Source of the DNA: Pempheris klunzingeri | Taxonomy: Eukaryota; Chordata; Actinopteri; Acropomatiformes; Pempheridae | Assembly (NCBI RefSeq): GCF_042242105.1 | Contig: NC_092013.1 | Span: forward strand, 10,041,618-10,105,617 | Direction of reading: 5' to 3' | Length of the DNA: 64,000 nucleotides | In this document: in pieces, positions 1-29,642 of the stretch | Layout of the letters: each line of letters opens with the position of its first letter | Numbering within the stretch: position 1 is the first letter of the stretch | Position numbers and translations under genes: made by a program | The notes under the pieces: generated by a model | What the model was told of the DNA's origin: nothing | Database searches by the model: none | The model's input: only the letters and a program-made list of their open reading frames with translations

Positions 1-1019
1 AATGGGAGGAGTGAAATTTTGTGCCACTGACATTGGAAAATGCTGCACCTCTTACAGGAGGCAATAAGATAAGAAGAAGCCAAAAGATCACTCTCTTGTT
101 TGTCTCCTCAACAAGTCGACCAGCATGTTCAGTGCACTTCAGGATGCAGCTGATGTCCGAAGTCCTGCATCCAGCTAACTTCTAAACAAGAAAGACTCCT
201 TCTTCACTCTGTGTTATAACACAGCAAAAGTCAGAACTGAGGAAATTCTGAATCCTGCACACCGAGCCAAGTGGGGGTGTTTGACGTTGCTTGCTGCAAG
301 ATAGATAGATGGGGTCAAACTGATTCAAGCCGCTCACTTCGTTTCCTGAACTCTCCTCCAACCCTCTGACCCACCACATGAACTTTACTTTTTCCTGTGA
401 TTGTGGGTTGAAGCCATAGATCAATAAGCATACTTAAAAACCGTAAAAATAGGATCTCTCATCAATATTGTTATTATACTCATACATGTTGGATTTATCC
501 ACTCATTTGTATGTTTAGTAGTTTCATTGTTTGTATGTAGTTTATGGTTGAATAAACTTTTCATTATATTAATAATGATTATGATGATGATGATGATGAT
601 CTCACTGCACACAAGTCAAGAACTTTGTAGCAACCTTTAAACTGAGACTGAATTAATTAATTGGCTATCAATTTTCCTTTTAGAAGGGTGGTGCCCCGAA
701 GGATTGTGGTGAATTTAATGTGAGCTAAATTGTTATCTAATTAAAATAGTGATACCTAGAAATGAGTGTAAATCTAGTGTTTCCTCTTGCTACAATATTT
801 TCATGTCCTTTAATCCATCCATTGCAAAAACCTACGTGGCCTGAAGATCCACCAGGCTAAAATTAGAAGCTTGAGTGGGCCGTGAGTGCCTGGCTCCTCC
901 TGTACTCACCCCACAGTGTGAAGGAACACACCACAACACAACACACCACAAGCTGCACGCCAAGGAGGATCTGCACACTGATGTGCCAAGTGGTCGGCAG
1001 CTAACAGAGAGATTAGCTC

Positions 1020-1605
1020 TAGTTTGGTGAAGATGTGGACAGGCGCTTTAAAGCCACGGCCGGGAATGAAGCAGATCAGAAGCTGGAGCTGATGTCAACC
1101 ATCATTGTGAACACTGCTACTGAGACATTTGGCAGTAATAATCAGCCAGCTGAAACATGAGCTGAAATCTCCACAGAGGGAGATCAAAAGAGCATGTGGC
1201 ACTTCACAAGGAAACTGAATGGGCAGTGACAAAGTGGCCACCTGGCCTACTCAAAAGAGAAAATTGAGTGGTACCTAAACAACACCTACAGCACAGTGAT
1301 GTAAAGAGGGACCAGAAAACACCAGGCAGCCAACCTTGAAGAAGACTGAGAAGGTCAACAGGGCACTAGAGCAAACTTTTCCACTGACTATAGTGGAGTG
1401 CTTTACAAGGTCAAGATCCAGAACAGCCTCAAGGTGATCTGGAGGAAAGGGACGATAGAGCAGATGTGGAGATTTATAGATGGTGATGAGACATTCTTTA
1501 GTATCACTGCTCGATGACTGCTGAAGAACTCCTACATCAACCTCAGCTCAGAAAAGAGGAATCTCGAGGGCTTTGAGGGCATTGAGCACACAGGCTGGCC
1601 GCTCA
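1020..1605 (+). mobile_element. Degenerate non-LTR retrotransposon (LINE) reverse transcriptase fragment
   Basis: Plus-strand translation gives conserved reverse-transcriptase blocks interrupted by stops and frameshifts: DQKLELMSTIIV near 1070, LKVIWRKGTIEQMWRF near 1430, LLKNSYINLSSEKRNL near 1520 and EGFEGIEHTGW near 1570. These resemble a fish LINE polymerase family. It is a dead copy in a scn8a intron. The limits are approximate; no target-site duplication was found. The short open frame at 1607-1798 that follows is not recognised. Confidence 0.7.
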
Positions 1606-1843
1606 GTTGACTGTTCACACGATACTTGGAGACAAGCTGGAGCCTGATCAGCCCTGGCTGGGATACTGTGTGAGGGTGTCTGATGTTGAAGCCACCAAAA
1701 AGGCCTCTGTTTACATCACTAATGATGTGACCAAGTGTATCACAAGATGTGAGAAAGAACAACAGAAAAACAGGAGACACCTGCTGAAAAGAATTTAACA
1801 GCAGATATGAAGCATGCACGTAGGAAGTGAAGTACCGACTTAC

Positions 1844-18803
<16,960 letters not shown>

Positions 18804-21332
18804 GTTTTCATCCTGCAGCTATTTCCTCTTTATTTGTTTTCCATTCCAGACATCCAGCTCTGAGAGGAAGAGAGGGACACTGGGTGAGAAAGTGAGGAAG
18901 AAAGACCATGAGGTACTGAGCAAGCAGACAAGCGATGGATAAAATAAAATGAAAAAAAAGAAGAATAACAAAAAAAATCCTTTTAAGTAATCATCTGAAC
19001 AGCCTTTTTTTTTTTGTCAGGTATCATTTTATCAATAACACTAACTGGACAACAAAGGGTGACGATTAAAATGGCTGCCACATTTATGTGTTTGCATTCA
19101 CTTTTCAGCTTCTGTGTTTCTGAAAGCCTCACAGATGGAATTTACTGGTTCTGCCGGAGAAAGCAAACAAAGCAAAATAAAGCTGAAGAAGTGCAAACAT
19201 TTGGAACATGGGCCAGTAGGCACTATTTCTGCTCCCTCCATCAACCTTAATGACTAAAGCACTGATCCTGTATCCCCAAAAGCCAAACTCAGGTACCAGC
19301 ACATACAGCAGACAGCATTAAATTCCCATTTGCTCTCACTTTGGTGACGCCAACAGCAAGGAGACGTGTCAGGTTTTCTCCTCTGGTGTTCGTACTCACA
19401 AATGATGGGCTCTTTATCCCACCAGGAACTCATCTGCATGACTCTCTTCTTCATGAGCATCTTACTTAGGGCATTTCCTTTGCATCTGATTTGGAATTAA
19501 GGCTATCATTTAAGTTTCATGTTGTTGTAATGAATATGATGTAAAAATGTGTTGATAGCACTGCAGGCCTCACTGAGAATCGACACCCAGGTCTACGGCT
19601 CTGTGCAGCTTTCAGCTCATCGTTCTGGCTTAGAAGTCTTGAGTCTGAACAGCTCTCGCTGGCGATGGCTATAAAATTAAGTCGGAAAATGGCTCCCAGC
19701 ACACAGGCTCACACAAGCCGATTATAGGCTATTTGCCCAGTGCAAAATGGGAAAACAATCTTAAACCTGGAGAGAAAAACAGACCCAAATATTTGTTCTA
19801 GATTTATAAGTTAAGTTAGCGAAACGTATAGCGCTACACAGAGCTTAGTAAGTCCATGTTGTGTATCAAGGCTCATTGCTGTGCAAGTTGACTTCTGACA
19901 TCATCATATATCATATCCATTGATCTATATTACAGATGAAACATCTAAACTAACGTGACTGGGTTTGATGCTAAAGAAATGAATGGATGGGGCTTGTTGC
20001 ATTAGCATAACTTGCAATTTACTAATAGCAGTATGCTAAATTGACTTTAAAACGCAGTCACTGTGATTAGAAAGATGGGTTGTTTTCCACCTGCTCCTTT
20101 TTTTTTTGGATTGAGAAAAATTAAAACCCTTACCTATAACACCTAGCTGATGTTTATCATATGTAACTGCACACTGAACGTAGGCCAAGGTGTGTATTCT
20201 GGTGTCTTATATCTTACTGCACTGACCAAAACAACAACTCTACACAGGATAATTCATGACTGATTCATTTGCAAATAATGAAACATTTTAAACTCTTGAA
20301 GTTTGTCAAAAGGTAGTCCATAAATTGTTCCTGGAAAATTATTCAACCTCTAGGATTGAGTCATTGTTTAAACAGTAAGGTTGTAACAACATCATCAAGT
20401 GCATCTCTCAGGGATCCTACAACAGAGGAATTTCGGTGCTGATGCTGTTTGATACAACATATCTGACAGTTCAGGCTATGAAAAATTAAGACAGTGAGTG
20501 CAACAATCAGTGAAGCGGTGACAAGGGTACAGACCTGGAAATGAATCAGAAAGAAGTCAGATATCCACAGGCAGCTAGAGATCCAACAATCCAGTATCTT
20601 CGAGAGAAAACACATTCAACCAGAAGGGGGATGAAGTCCGATTCAAGTAACCCAACCTCGGCACAACCTCCAAGTCTCCTTCCACCAATGCTACATCAAT
20701 TGATCTACCGTCAAGGTGATTCAAACCGGGATGCAAAGGCATGGCCAGCAGTGCATGCACACTTTACCCATAACGCTGGGACAATCCTACAAACAGGCAG
20801 CAAAACTGAAAGGCGACCAGGAGGGAGGGAGAGGGGGAGAGGGGGAGGAAACTACCTGAAATGTTGCAGACGTTGCTAAATGCTTTGGGTGTCCACTAAC
20901 ATGCCAGGTCGTATGGGAAACACGGCATAAAACGCAACAATTTCACGTGCACATTTTGATTAAGAAACGATCACTCTTAAATCAGGACAGTGAATCCTAT
21001 TAGCGCACGAAAAGCGCGTAGCCCCTCTCGGCTATATTAAATCCGGTTAAGAGAAATAGAAACTGATGGATGACAGAGAAAACTAACAACTCCGGCAGCC
21101 TCATTTGCCTCCCAAGGGAAGGGAAAAAAAAAAAAAAAAAAAAGCTTGTCGCTGTCCGGTTGAGCAGCGTTTAGCGAGATGCTCCTACTGCTGCGTCCTC
21201 TGTGCGGAGGAAAGACATCCAGACGCACCACGGCTTCCGTCCCGTCACCTGGAAAAATCTTCTATTCTGCTTTATGCGCCCTGACGATGACCTGACATCT
21301 GATGGAGCTGACCGGACACCGCGGCGACACGG

Positions 21333-21408
21333 TGCTGGGAGGAGGAGGAAGAGGAGGGGGTGGTGGTGGTGGAGGAGGAGGAGGAGGAGGAGGAGGTGGT
21401 GGTGTATA
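21333..21408. repeat. GAG/GGT trinucleotide tract
   Basis: Plus strand runs gggaggaggaggaagagg, then ggtggtggtggtggagg with further GAG units and GGT units. Apparent Arg- or Ser-rich reading frames here come from this repeat. Confidence 0.9.
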
Positions 21409-22377
21409 GGGCACTTGCATCAGAGTCACATGGGCCGGTAAATAACTTAGACATCCTTCATTTCCTGCAGTGAAGTCTTAATGCTGCCTGCCACTAAATG
21501 TAAGATGTCATCTCAGTCCAAGACCCACAGCATCAGTGAGAACAGGCGAGCCTGATCAATCCAGCATTAACCTGGCAGTCAAATATTTAGGAGGCCTCAC
21601 ATAACCCCTGCTTCGTGTCTGGGCTGAGTCGATTTCTGGTAAAGTCATGAGGACCTGACTGGAAATTATTATTAGTTATGATCATTCATTCTAAAGGAAA
21701 GGCTGAGATGATGACGCACGGGACATTGGGCCACTATAAAAAAAAAAAAAAAAAAAAAAAGGTGCACACAGATAAAGAAAACCTCCTCCTATTACATGGA
21801 GAACTTTCTCCCAGTGCTGGATGAAGACCACCCGCTCCCCATCATGTTGTTTGTCTACTCGTGAAAGAGCCTGAGAGTCATCTACAGCCTGTGTGGTCCC
21901 CAAGAAAGTCCGCCTTTTAAATACCGAGGCGCGCCGTTGTCCTACAGGGCCAAAGCCTAAAATACTGCAGTGTGGTTTATTGCTGCTACAGGCTCTAACT
22001 AACAAACTCAGAGTAGGTCAGTTGAATGCAGGAGCCATGTCCTGACAACTCATCCTCAAGGCTCAGCTCGAGGCAGCAAATGGCACATCTGCACAATTAA
22101 AAACCCCCAAAAGGTGAGATTATTCACAGCACAAAAACAGGGGGAACTAAAACGGCCTTGAGGATATACCACACCCGCATTGATGATCATGCCTAGCCAG
22201 ACAGAGCCTCCATGTGATGCAGGTTTACAGAGTAACAAGCATGATGGGATTAGATTTCAAGTGGGGGAGACTGCGTGAAAATACCAGAGAAGGGTGCCGC
22301 GGCCCATTTGAGGACTGCCAAACTAAAGACGCACCTACCTCCTCACGCAATACAGTCTCCAAAGAGATTGCAAGAGG

Positions 22378-22443
22378 GAGGGGGGGAGCAGAGGTGGAGG
22401 GAGGGAGGGAGTGAGGGTGGTGGTGGTGGAGGGTGGGGGGTTG
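22378..22443 (+). repeat. G-rich tract near the scn8a 5' region
   Basis: Dense runs of three or more G (gagggaggggggagc, ggagggagggagggag, ggtggggggttgg). It has the spacing expected for intramolecular G-quadruplexes and lies about 0.5 kb from the putative first exon. Confidence 0.75.
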
Positions 22444-22499
22444 GTGGGTAAAACTATCATAGTTATAAAATAACGGTAGCGACAAAATTGCAGCCCTTA

Positions 22500-23110
22500 A
22501 AGGATTTCGCAAGCGACGCATTATTCGCGCACTTGGAGCACGCAGGCTGGATGCTGCGGCCGCTCAGAGAAGTTTGACGTGGTCTCACTTCTGCATCCCA
22601 TATGCGTATGTTTCACAATCTGACACACTGAAATGTCATTTCATCCAGCGGCAGGCCAACACCCCAAATAACCGGCTGTCTCCGTGTTTTCTCCACCAAC
22701 GCCGCATCACAAATCCAGGATTTTTTCCCCCCCTCTGATAATCGCACCTTTCCTACTTCTAACTGATGCCTCGCACACATATTATTCCTCCATGTACTGG
22801 CAAGGAGCCCTCCACAGACGCCAGGAAAAGATGCTGAGAGAGGGACCGCTCTGCGGCACTGGGATGCAGTCAGTCGACAAAGTAGGACTGCGATCCATCC
22901 CACGACATAAAATAGCAGACAAAGCAGAAAACGGATTGTCTACTTACTTTTTCTCGCATTAACAGAAATCCGGACAGCTGTCAGTGAACTGCAGATGTAG
23001 AAAAGAGTCGGGAGTAACTGCGGCTGTCGCCATATTGTTGCTGCTATCTTCCTTCCCAGTGCGTGCGGCTACCCTGCATAATTGATGACTCTCAGCAAAT
23101 TGTTAGGGAG
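22500..23110 (-). promoter_or_regulatory. CpG-rich candidate promoter region of scn8a
   Basis: CpG dinucleotides are clustered here (for example gcgacgcattattcgcgc and gcggccgctc) against an AT-rich, CpG-poor background. The region overlaps the putative non-coding exon and has no retained ORF. No TATA box was picked out. Promoter identity is inferred from composition and position. Confidence 0.4.
22948..23060 (-). other. scn8a: Probable non-coding first exon of scn8a
   Basis: On the minus strand a sequence containing gcagttactcccgactc runs to a consensus donor, GAGAAAAA then gtaagtag, with the last exon base at 22948. The surroundings (about 22.5-23.1 kb) are locally CpG-rich, as at a vertebrate promoter. 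No ORF is expected. The 5' end is a guess. Splicing to exon 1 at 18859 would give a 4.1-kb 5' UTR intron, consistent with upstream untranslated exons known for mammalian SCN8A. Confidence 0.45.
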
Positions 23111-23590
23111 TGTCGGTAAATGCCTTTAGTTTCAATACCGGACGAGAGACCGCAGCATCGTAAGCAGAAAAAAAAAAAAAAAAAAACACTGTTCATGTAA
23201 CAAGAGTCATTGATATTCTGGTAGGAATTGGTATTGTCATTGGGAACATATTCGTTTTTATCTCATCTGCTTTGGAAGTGACTGGTTGCATATTGTTTTT
23301 AGAGTTCGGCCTGGAAGTTATAAGACAAGTTTATGTGACCTTTAAAACACAACATGATATCCAGACACCCACAACTGACCCTTTTTTTTTTTTTAAACGT
23401 GTTTACACATTTCAGTTTTAGAGGAAAGTTGTAGCACTTGATTTGTGTCATAAATAACTGATTTGTCTTCAATATGTTCTTAAATTGCTCTAGAAGCATG
23501 CCCGTAAATGAATTCATGTGTTATATATTCTCATACAGACCAGCAAAGCAGTTAAGTCAAGTTGTGTTGTTTATTATGGAGTAAAACCCA

Positions 23591-23981
23591 CAGACTGTAT
23601 ACAAGAAGTGGTCGTGGCCACCGTGAAGTCATCCATTGGTTTGTGGACGGCCGTTTCGAAGCCTTGAGTTTCGCTTTATGAGTATCGCCATCGTGGTTTT
23701 TTTGGAATCAGAAGAGACATGATTGGTTAGTGACCACGTAATCCTGCCTGCCCTTAAGCATACATTGCTTCATCTATTTCAGTCTAAAGGGGACCATCAT
23801 TTACTAAACAAACATCAACAGAGACCATAAACTCATTAGGAACATGTTTACTGAGGTAATAAATCAAGTGAGAAGTGGAGTCATTTTTTTCATAGACTTC
23901 CATTCATTAGGACTTAAGACATTAGAAAGAATGCGGGTTTAAAGCACTGGCTTCTCTTTTCAGACGTCTTATATACAGTCT
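23591..23981 (+). mobile_element. Non-autonomous repeat with about 10-bp terminal inverted repeats, copy 1
   Basis: Starts agactgtatac and ends tatacagtct. Internal landmarks are cattggtttgtggacggccg, cgccatcgtggtttttttgg and ctgaggtaataaatcaagtg. The same landmarks occur in opposite orientation at 63041-63475. It looks like a MITE-type DNA transposon derivative; no coding capacity. Confidence 0.75.
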
Positions 23982-25619
23982 AACATAAAACCAGCCTAGT
24001 TACGTGGAGCTACAAATCAATGTGTACATTTTAATGTAATACACCAATCTAAACACAGAATTCTGGCAACAAAAAACTCATTGAGTATGTACACCTACAG
24101 TGTAAGGCTTTATAGATGATGCCTCAACTCTAATGGTTATATTTGTTATTTAATACATGTAATATACAGGCCTTTCAATGCAGACATTTTGACATCACAA
24201 TGAAATAGCAGGTGTTACTAATAACATTAGCAATGGCTCCATTTAATTCAAGTGTCCCAGTAGATCATGACATTGTGACAGCGAGCCATCACACGTCTGT
24301 GAAAAATGCCCGTTACTGTAACTGAGATCCACACTGTGTAGTCACCAAAATTCATCTGCATCCACATTCAAAGCACGGTAGAACTGTCTCAGACACTAGA
24401 ACCTCCTATACTAAAACTGACAGCAGCATAAGATCTCTGATAGAAGCACAAAATGACACATATGGAGGTCGTGAGTCCAGGCTCGTAAATGCCTGCCCTA
24501 TGTAAATCTTGTAAAGACTTGAATAATTAACCATCACATACTGTAATACATATGGACATTTTCGCCATCGATCCACAAAGATGATTACTCAGAGGTTCAA
24601 AGTTGGAAAATAGTGCTGTACCACATGATTTTCTGTCTGATTCCAACCGACTGTTTTACACATACATATTCATGTAGCTGTAATATGGTCGTAATAGTTC
24701 TCCATTGAAAGTCAAGGAAAAATCTAATCTCTGCTGTGCCACAAATGTTCTATAATGTGTGTAACGCTAGAAAGGTTTGCGCAGTCTTGAGAGTAGAGAC
24801 ACACACACACGGCTCACAGTCAGTCACTGCACAAAATCACTTTAAATATATTGTGACCCCCTCTAAAGCCTCCATCCTTCAAAGCACAGGCTTGGATGAT
24901 TTCATGAGAGAAGTGTTCAGGATGTGACCTAACAATGTCTCTATCTGGTGGACCTTTGAAGAATTGCACCTCAAGGTCTACAGGAAGTCGAATGGTTGGC
25001 TTGCATTTTCAGTCATTCGGCTGCTTTTTAGTTCAGCATTTCAGTGCATTTCATTAAGGCGAGCATGGGAATTGCTTAGGAATGTAACCCCATTCTCATT
25101 AAATCTTTACATAGTGCGCTGTGGGGAGGACATCAGACTTGAGGTCAGACCCAGACTACAGCCTGGAGCTGTTGCTGGACTGCCCAAAGGGGGGAGCTAT
25201 AGAGAGGGGCTTCTAGGCTACTTTGCATATAGCCTGATACCTCCACGACTTGGACCCAGACAGGCGGTTAAAAATGGACGGAAAGATTAACGTATTCTGA
25301 AACACACAGGCATCGGGTGAGGCCGTGGGTGGGTAAAGCTAATATTTGACCGACTACCACACTTGTTTTAACAACCACAGAGGACAATTCTATGTTCATA
25401 ACAGCAATTGCATGCACTGAGCGCAAACAATAACGCACAGCTAATAATGCAATGCAGTGAAAGTAGGTCAACTGCTAAAGTCACAAGCATAGAAATATCA
25501 GAAAAAGGGCTGGCAAAGGTGGCTGTGCAAGGGGGGTTAGAAATTGAGTTTTGACTATCCCAAACATTTACATGCAAGTTTTGGTTACTTTCTGTCAGTG
25601 TCACTCATCTCTGTTGCTG

Positions 25620-26060
25620 GAAATGGCCAGATATCCTGCTGTGGGCTCACACAAATCTGTACACCATCAGAGTGGTCTGGAGGTCCTTAAAAGAAGTGGA
25701 AGCTGATTTCCACACTTTGGGCGAGTGGAGCTGGATCTGTTCGCCTCACAGAAAATGCATTATGCGTGCATGAGCGCATTTGAGGCTCTTCCACTGAGAG
25801 TTGAGGCCCTCTCTGACCAACCGTGGTCCAGAGGTCTCCTCTACACTTTTCCCCCGGTTCCCCTGATTCCTCGCTTTCTAGCACACCTTCAGGCGGAGGG
25901 GTTCGCAGTTATTCTGGTGGTTTCAGAGTGCACAAGTGCTACAGTGATTCCTACAATGATACAGCTGCTGTTGGGGAAACCGTGGAAACTCCCATGGCGC
26001 AGAGATGCGCTCTCCCAACCGAACAGTTTGGCCCTACACTTGGCAATGATATCATCATAT
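25620..26060 (+). mobile_element. DIRS-type retrotransposon remnant (RNase H region)
   Basis: Plus-strand translation from about 25713 reads FGRVELDLFASQ, then LRVEALSDQPWSRGLLYTFP and PVPLIPRFLAHLQAEG, then LLLGKPWKLPWRRDALSQ. This is the conserved C-terminal stretch of the DIRS1-like RT/RNase H protein found in many fish genomes. The remaining element (gag, RT core, tyrosine recombinase, termini) was not seen, so this is a fragment. Confidence 0.75.
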
Positions 26061-26952
26061 AGTCACATCATATCTATGTTTATGTTCACAATAGCCAGCA
26101 GTACATTTAGGGGAGTCTTAGCCTTCTGTAGCCTACATTACCCACCACTTCTGCTGAAACACTGTTTTATCTTTATAAGACAAAGGGGTCAGGAGTTAGG
26201 ACTAACTGTTGAATTAGGCAAATGTATCTCACATTGTCTTCCCCACATGGATTAAAAAGAAGTGAGAATCACTACACAAAACTCGACCACAGTAAGCATC
26301 AAGGGCTGGCCCAAAACAGGACTAGGTTAAGGACACCTGACTGGCACATTTTGTTGTTTCTGGCTCTGTACCCCAGATGTGTTTGAAATAAAACCAAGAC
26401 CATGAGGTAAGTGGACGATGAGTTGAGACAGTTTCATCTGCTGTTAAAAGGTTCAGGATGAACTGTTAACCTCAATGTTTCAACCTGAATGGACAAGAAC
26501 TTTTTAAAGGGCTCAAAATCATGAAGTTCTTAACATTTACAGATTAATAACAACTAAGCAAACTTCTTCTGCAGATAATGACTGTACGATGTGGTCAAAA
26601 GCTCTTGTGCTTGTCAAATGGCTATGACGCTCAACTGTCAACTTTAAAGATAATTTATAAATTTATATTTATATTTTATTTATAATAAAATAGGGCTGTG
26701 TGAGGTACTTACCCATATTTAGTGTATTACTGACAGTAGATTGTGTCCCCAGTTTGAAGAAGTTGACAGGGGTCCCAGCTCAGACGCTAAGTTGTGTATT
26801 GCTGTGGATGGGGGGGGCAGCAAAATGAATTTAAGCCTCCTAAAAAAGGCTCACCTAAATAAAACAATATCAGTTTAGGTGTACGCTATATTAGAATATT
26901 TTCACCACCTTACATTGAAAAAACAGAGGCGGCTCTATCTCTTTGCGTGCTT

Positions 26953-27110
26953 CAAAGCCACCAGACTCCATTGACAAAAACAGTGATTTTACCTCACAGA
27001 ACACAGGAGTTCACTGTGCTACCGCTGCCTGATCACTGAACTGGCGTGTTGGCTAAGAAGCGGTAAACTAGCACCTCCTGTGTTCTGCAAGGTAAAAATT
27101 ACGGGTTTTG
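26953..27110. mobile_element. Fold-back (MITE-like) element, copy 1
   Basis: The left arm reads caaagccaccagactccatt, then acaaaaacagtgattttacc and cagaacacaggag. The right arm contains the reverse complement, ctcctgtgttctg then aggtaaaa and gggttttg, but lacks the outer half of the inverted repeat. A second copy with both arms is at 54204-54438. No coding capacity. Confidence 0.75.
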
Positions 27111-29147
27111 TTTACTATTTATTTAACCCACAGACAGACTGGTGTCGCAACCATCTTCACTTCTTATGTGTTTCAGGGGCTTTTTGCCTTCAATCTAGTC
27201 TCAGGTTAAACAGAGTCTCACCTGGACTTAGGTAACAGACTTGACCACAAAAGCTATATATCCTACACAGTACTGTATTTTATGGAATAAATGACTTTTC
27301 TTGCAATGACAGCATACCAATAATTATCCCCAAATGCTTCAACTTCAGCCTTCATAGTATGTTTTAGCTCAATGTTTTGATTTGACGGCCTGGAAATGTA
27401 CTGTTTAGTCCCATAGCTCTCATCAACCCCACTTCCAACTTCAGCAACACCAAGCAGTTGTTTTCAGTTCAACTGAAAGTACGACATGACAGATAAAGTT
27501 AGTGACTTAACGTTAACATTAGCCAGTAAAGTGGGTTGAACAGCGAGCAAGCTAAAGACACTGGAGGTGCCTTTAAGTATTTCAGCTCTCCGAATTTTTT
27601 TCATTTTGGAGGCATAAGAACTCTAAATATATGTCAGGGTTGTTGGTTTGTCAGCCTGCTCAGTTCTTATGCCCCCAAGTAGAAAGAATAAATACACTAA
27701 ACCAGCAGTTGACAACATTGAGAAGAGAATTTGAAAGAGTACAACTTCCAGGTCCCTCTCTCGCCCTCTCCATCGTGTTTCACTTCTGCCTCCAAAGTCC
27801 ATCCCCACAGGGGAGGCTGTCATGTACAAGCAGACTGGCCATGGCAGCTGAAGAGGCCAGGTATACAGTGGTGTACACAAAGGTAACACTGCAGATGGCG
27901 AACAAGCCATGGAGCTCCAGGGAGCAGACAGAAACCACGGAGCTGCAGGCTGCTGACTCACGATCTCCCCACTGCTCTTCTGGAGTATCAGTTCCCCTGA
28001 TTTCTTTCCTAACATATGATGAAATTTGAAAAGCCCATCCACTATATTTATTAGAAATAGGCTAGTGTCGTTGCCGTTTGTGTCTGAGTTTAATTCAAAT
28101 TAGGTTATTATTCCACATATTTATCAGTTGAGTCTAAAAAGAGAACAAGAGATGACACACACACATAAGCAGACACAGAGAGAGGTGGGGGTGGATGTTA
28201 TAAATTCATGAGCTTTTCACCAAAGATCGGCTCTACGTGTGATTAGAAAAGAGTAGAGGAGCAGAATCACTGAAGAAATGCACTCCTGCTGTGTCCTAAA
28301 GTCAACATATCTCAGTTCAAGCAGTAACACTGCACTGGAGACTGCTCCTGCTCTTATTGGTCGTTTTCGTTCAGGCACAGTGGATTCTTGCAGATGACAT
28401 TAGGAGCACAAAGAGGAGCCAAAGAAACCTGATTTTTTTTCACAGATTACCTGTCTCATGTACTGCTGTCAAAAAATGTTGATAGTTTCAGCAATTCTAA
28501 CAAAAAACTATATTTTTAAAGTTACATATTGAACCTTTAAAGCAGCCATAAGGACCTGAACCTCGTACTTCCTGTTCTATTCAAAATTCAATAGACTGGA
28601 CAATAGCGCCAAAACAAAGTGTTTAACATTAGCTAGCGTTAGTTAGCTAACCTAACTTAGCAGTACAGGCTATAAATCTGGGCCATTGGAGCTAAAACAC
28701 TACCTAGCTAACGTAAACACTTTGGGACCCGACCCTTTATGTTTATGAACTAAAACCATGTGTGTCCAGTACTCACCTGTATTGTAACGTCAAGACTAAA
28801 AGGTGACCATTAAAAGTTTGTTGAGTTTACAATACCGGCTCGATGTTGACACGATGTCACGATAGATAAAAAGGAAACAAAATACGTACTGAAGTGGTAG
28901 CAGCTGAACTGGCACTGGATTTCCTCTTAACTCGTGTTAACAATAGTATCGTCTATGATAAAAACATGCGACTTCTTTACACCATCTACTAGCGTTGGCG
29001 CGTTTACGTGTGTCGACCTTTATTTTGAAATTTTAACCGGACATCCGGTTTCAGCACGGGTTTTGTAGCCACTCGGCTAACGCTAGCTAACTTGATAGTC
29101 TGCTGTTGACAGTCTGCGGGGCGACACGCAGGTCACACTCCGCAAAT

Positions 29148-29642
29148 ATGACTTTTTTCATGCGATTCTGCACTTTAATAGTCAACGTGTTGTGCCTGCC
29201 TCTGCATCTGATCGAAGCGGTCGGCTTGTATAAAATATACAAACGTGTCTTCCCGATTTGTTTATATCGGATTTCTGTAACGTACAACAAGAAAATGCAC
29301 GACAAGAAGAAGGAGCTTTTTCGCAGTATCCCAGAGTTCTGCAAGCCCGGCGGTCAGCTCACAATTTTGGAGATTGGCTGCGGCACCGGCACTAATTTTG
29401 AGTTTTATCCGCCTGGGTGCAAGGTGATCTGCACCGACCCGAACCCCCATTTTCAGAAATATCTGAAGAAAGGCATGACCGAGAACGACCACCTCACCTA
29501 TGACAGATTTGTGGTGGCATCGGGGGAGGACATGGGGTCAGTTGAGGACGAATCGGTGGACGTTGTTGTCTGCACCCTGGTGCTCTGCTCTGTCAACAAC
29601 ATACCGCAAACTCTGCGTGAGGCACACCGCATACTGAGGCCA
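29148..29642 (+). CDS. mettl7a: mettl7a copy 1, coding exon 1
   Basis: 165 codons from MTFFMRFC to HRILRP, donor gtaagt after AGGCCA. Contains the membrane anchor and the SAM-binding fold. Confidence 0.95.

Larger units (their letters stand above)
18860..22947 (-). other. scn8a 5' UTR intron (inferred)
   Basis: About 4 kb with no recognised protein-coding exon. It holds poly-A/T runs, a (GAG)n/GGT-rich tract at 21333-21408 and a G-rich tract at 22378-22443. Calling it an intron depends on the inferred non-coding exon at 22948. Confidence 0.5.
23061..29100. other. Intergenic region between scn8a and the first methyltransferase gene
   Basis: 6 kb between divergently transcribed genes. It contains the 0.4-kb inverted-repeat element (23591-23981), a DIRS-type retrotransposon remnant (25620-26060) and a fold-back element (26953-27110). 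The open frames at 27623-28042 on both strands match nothing I recognise. No gene is called here. Confidence 0.75.

Noticed and set aside
27623-28042. Long frames on both strands (132 and 139 codons)
   Set aside because: No domain, no splice structure, low similarity to anything known; overlapping frames on both strands point to chance.
29106-29147. N-terminal extension of mettl7a copy 1 from an upstream TTG
   Set aside because: No ATG upstream of 29148 in that frame; eukaryotic start and family alignment favour 29148.
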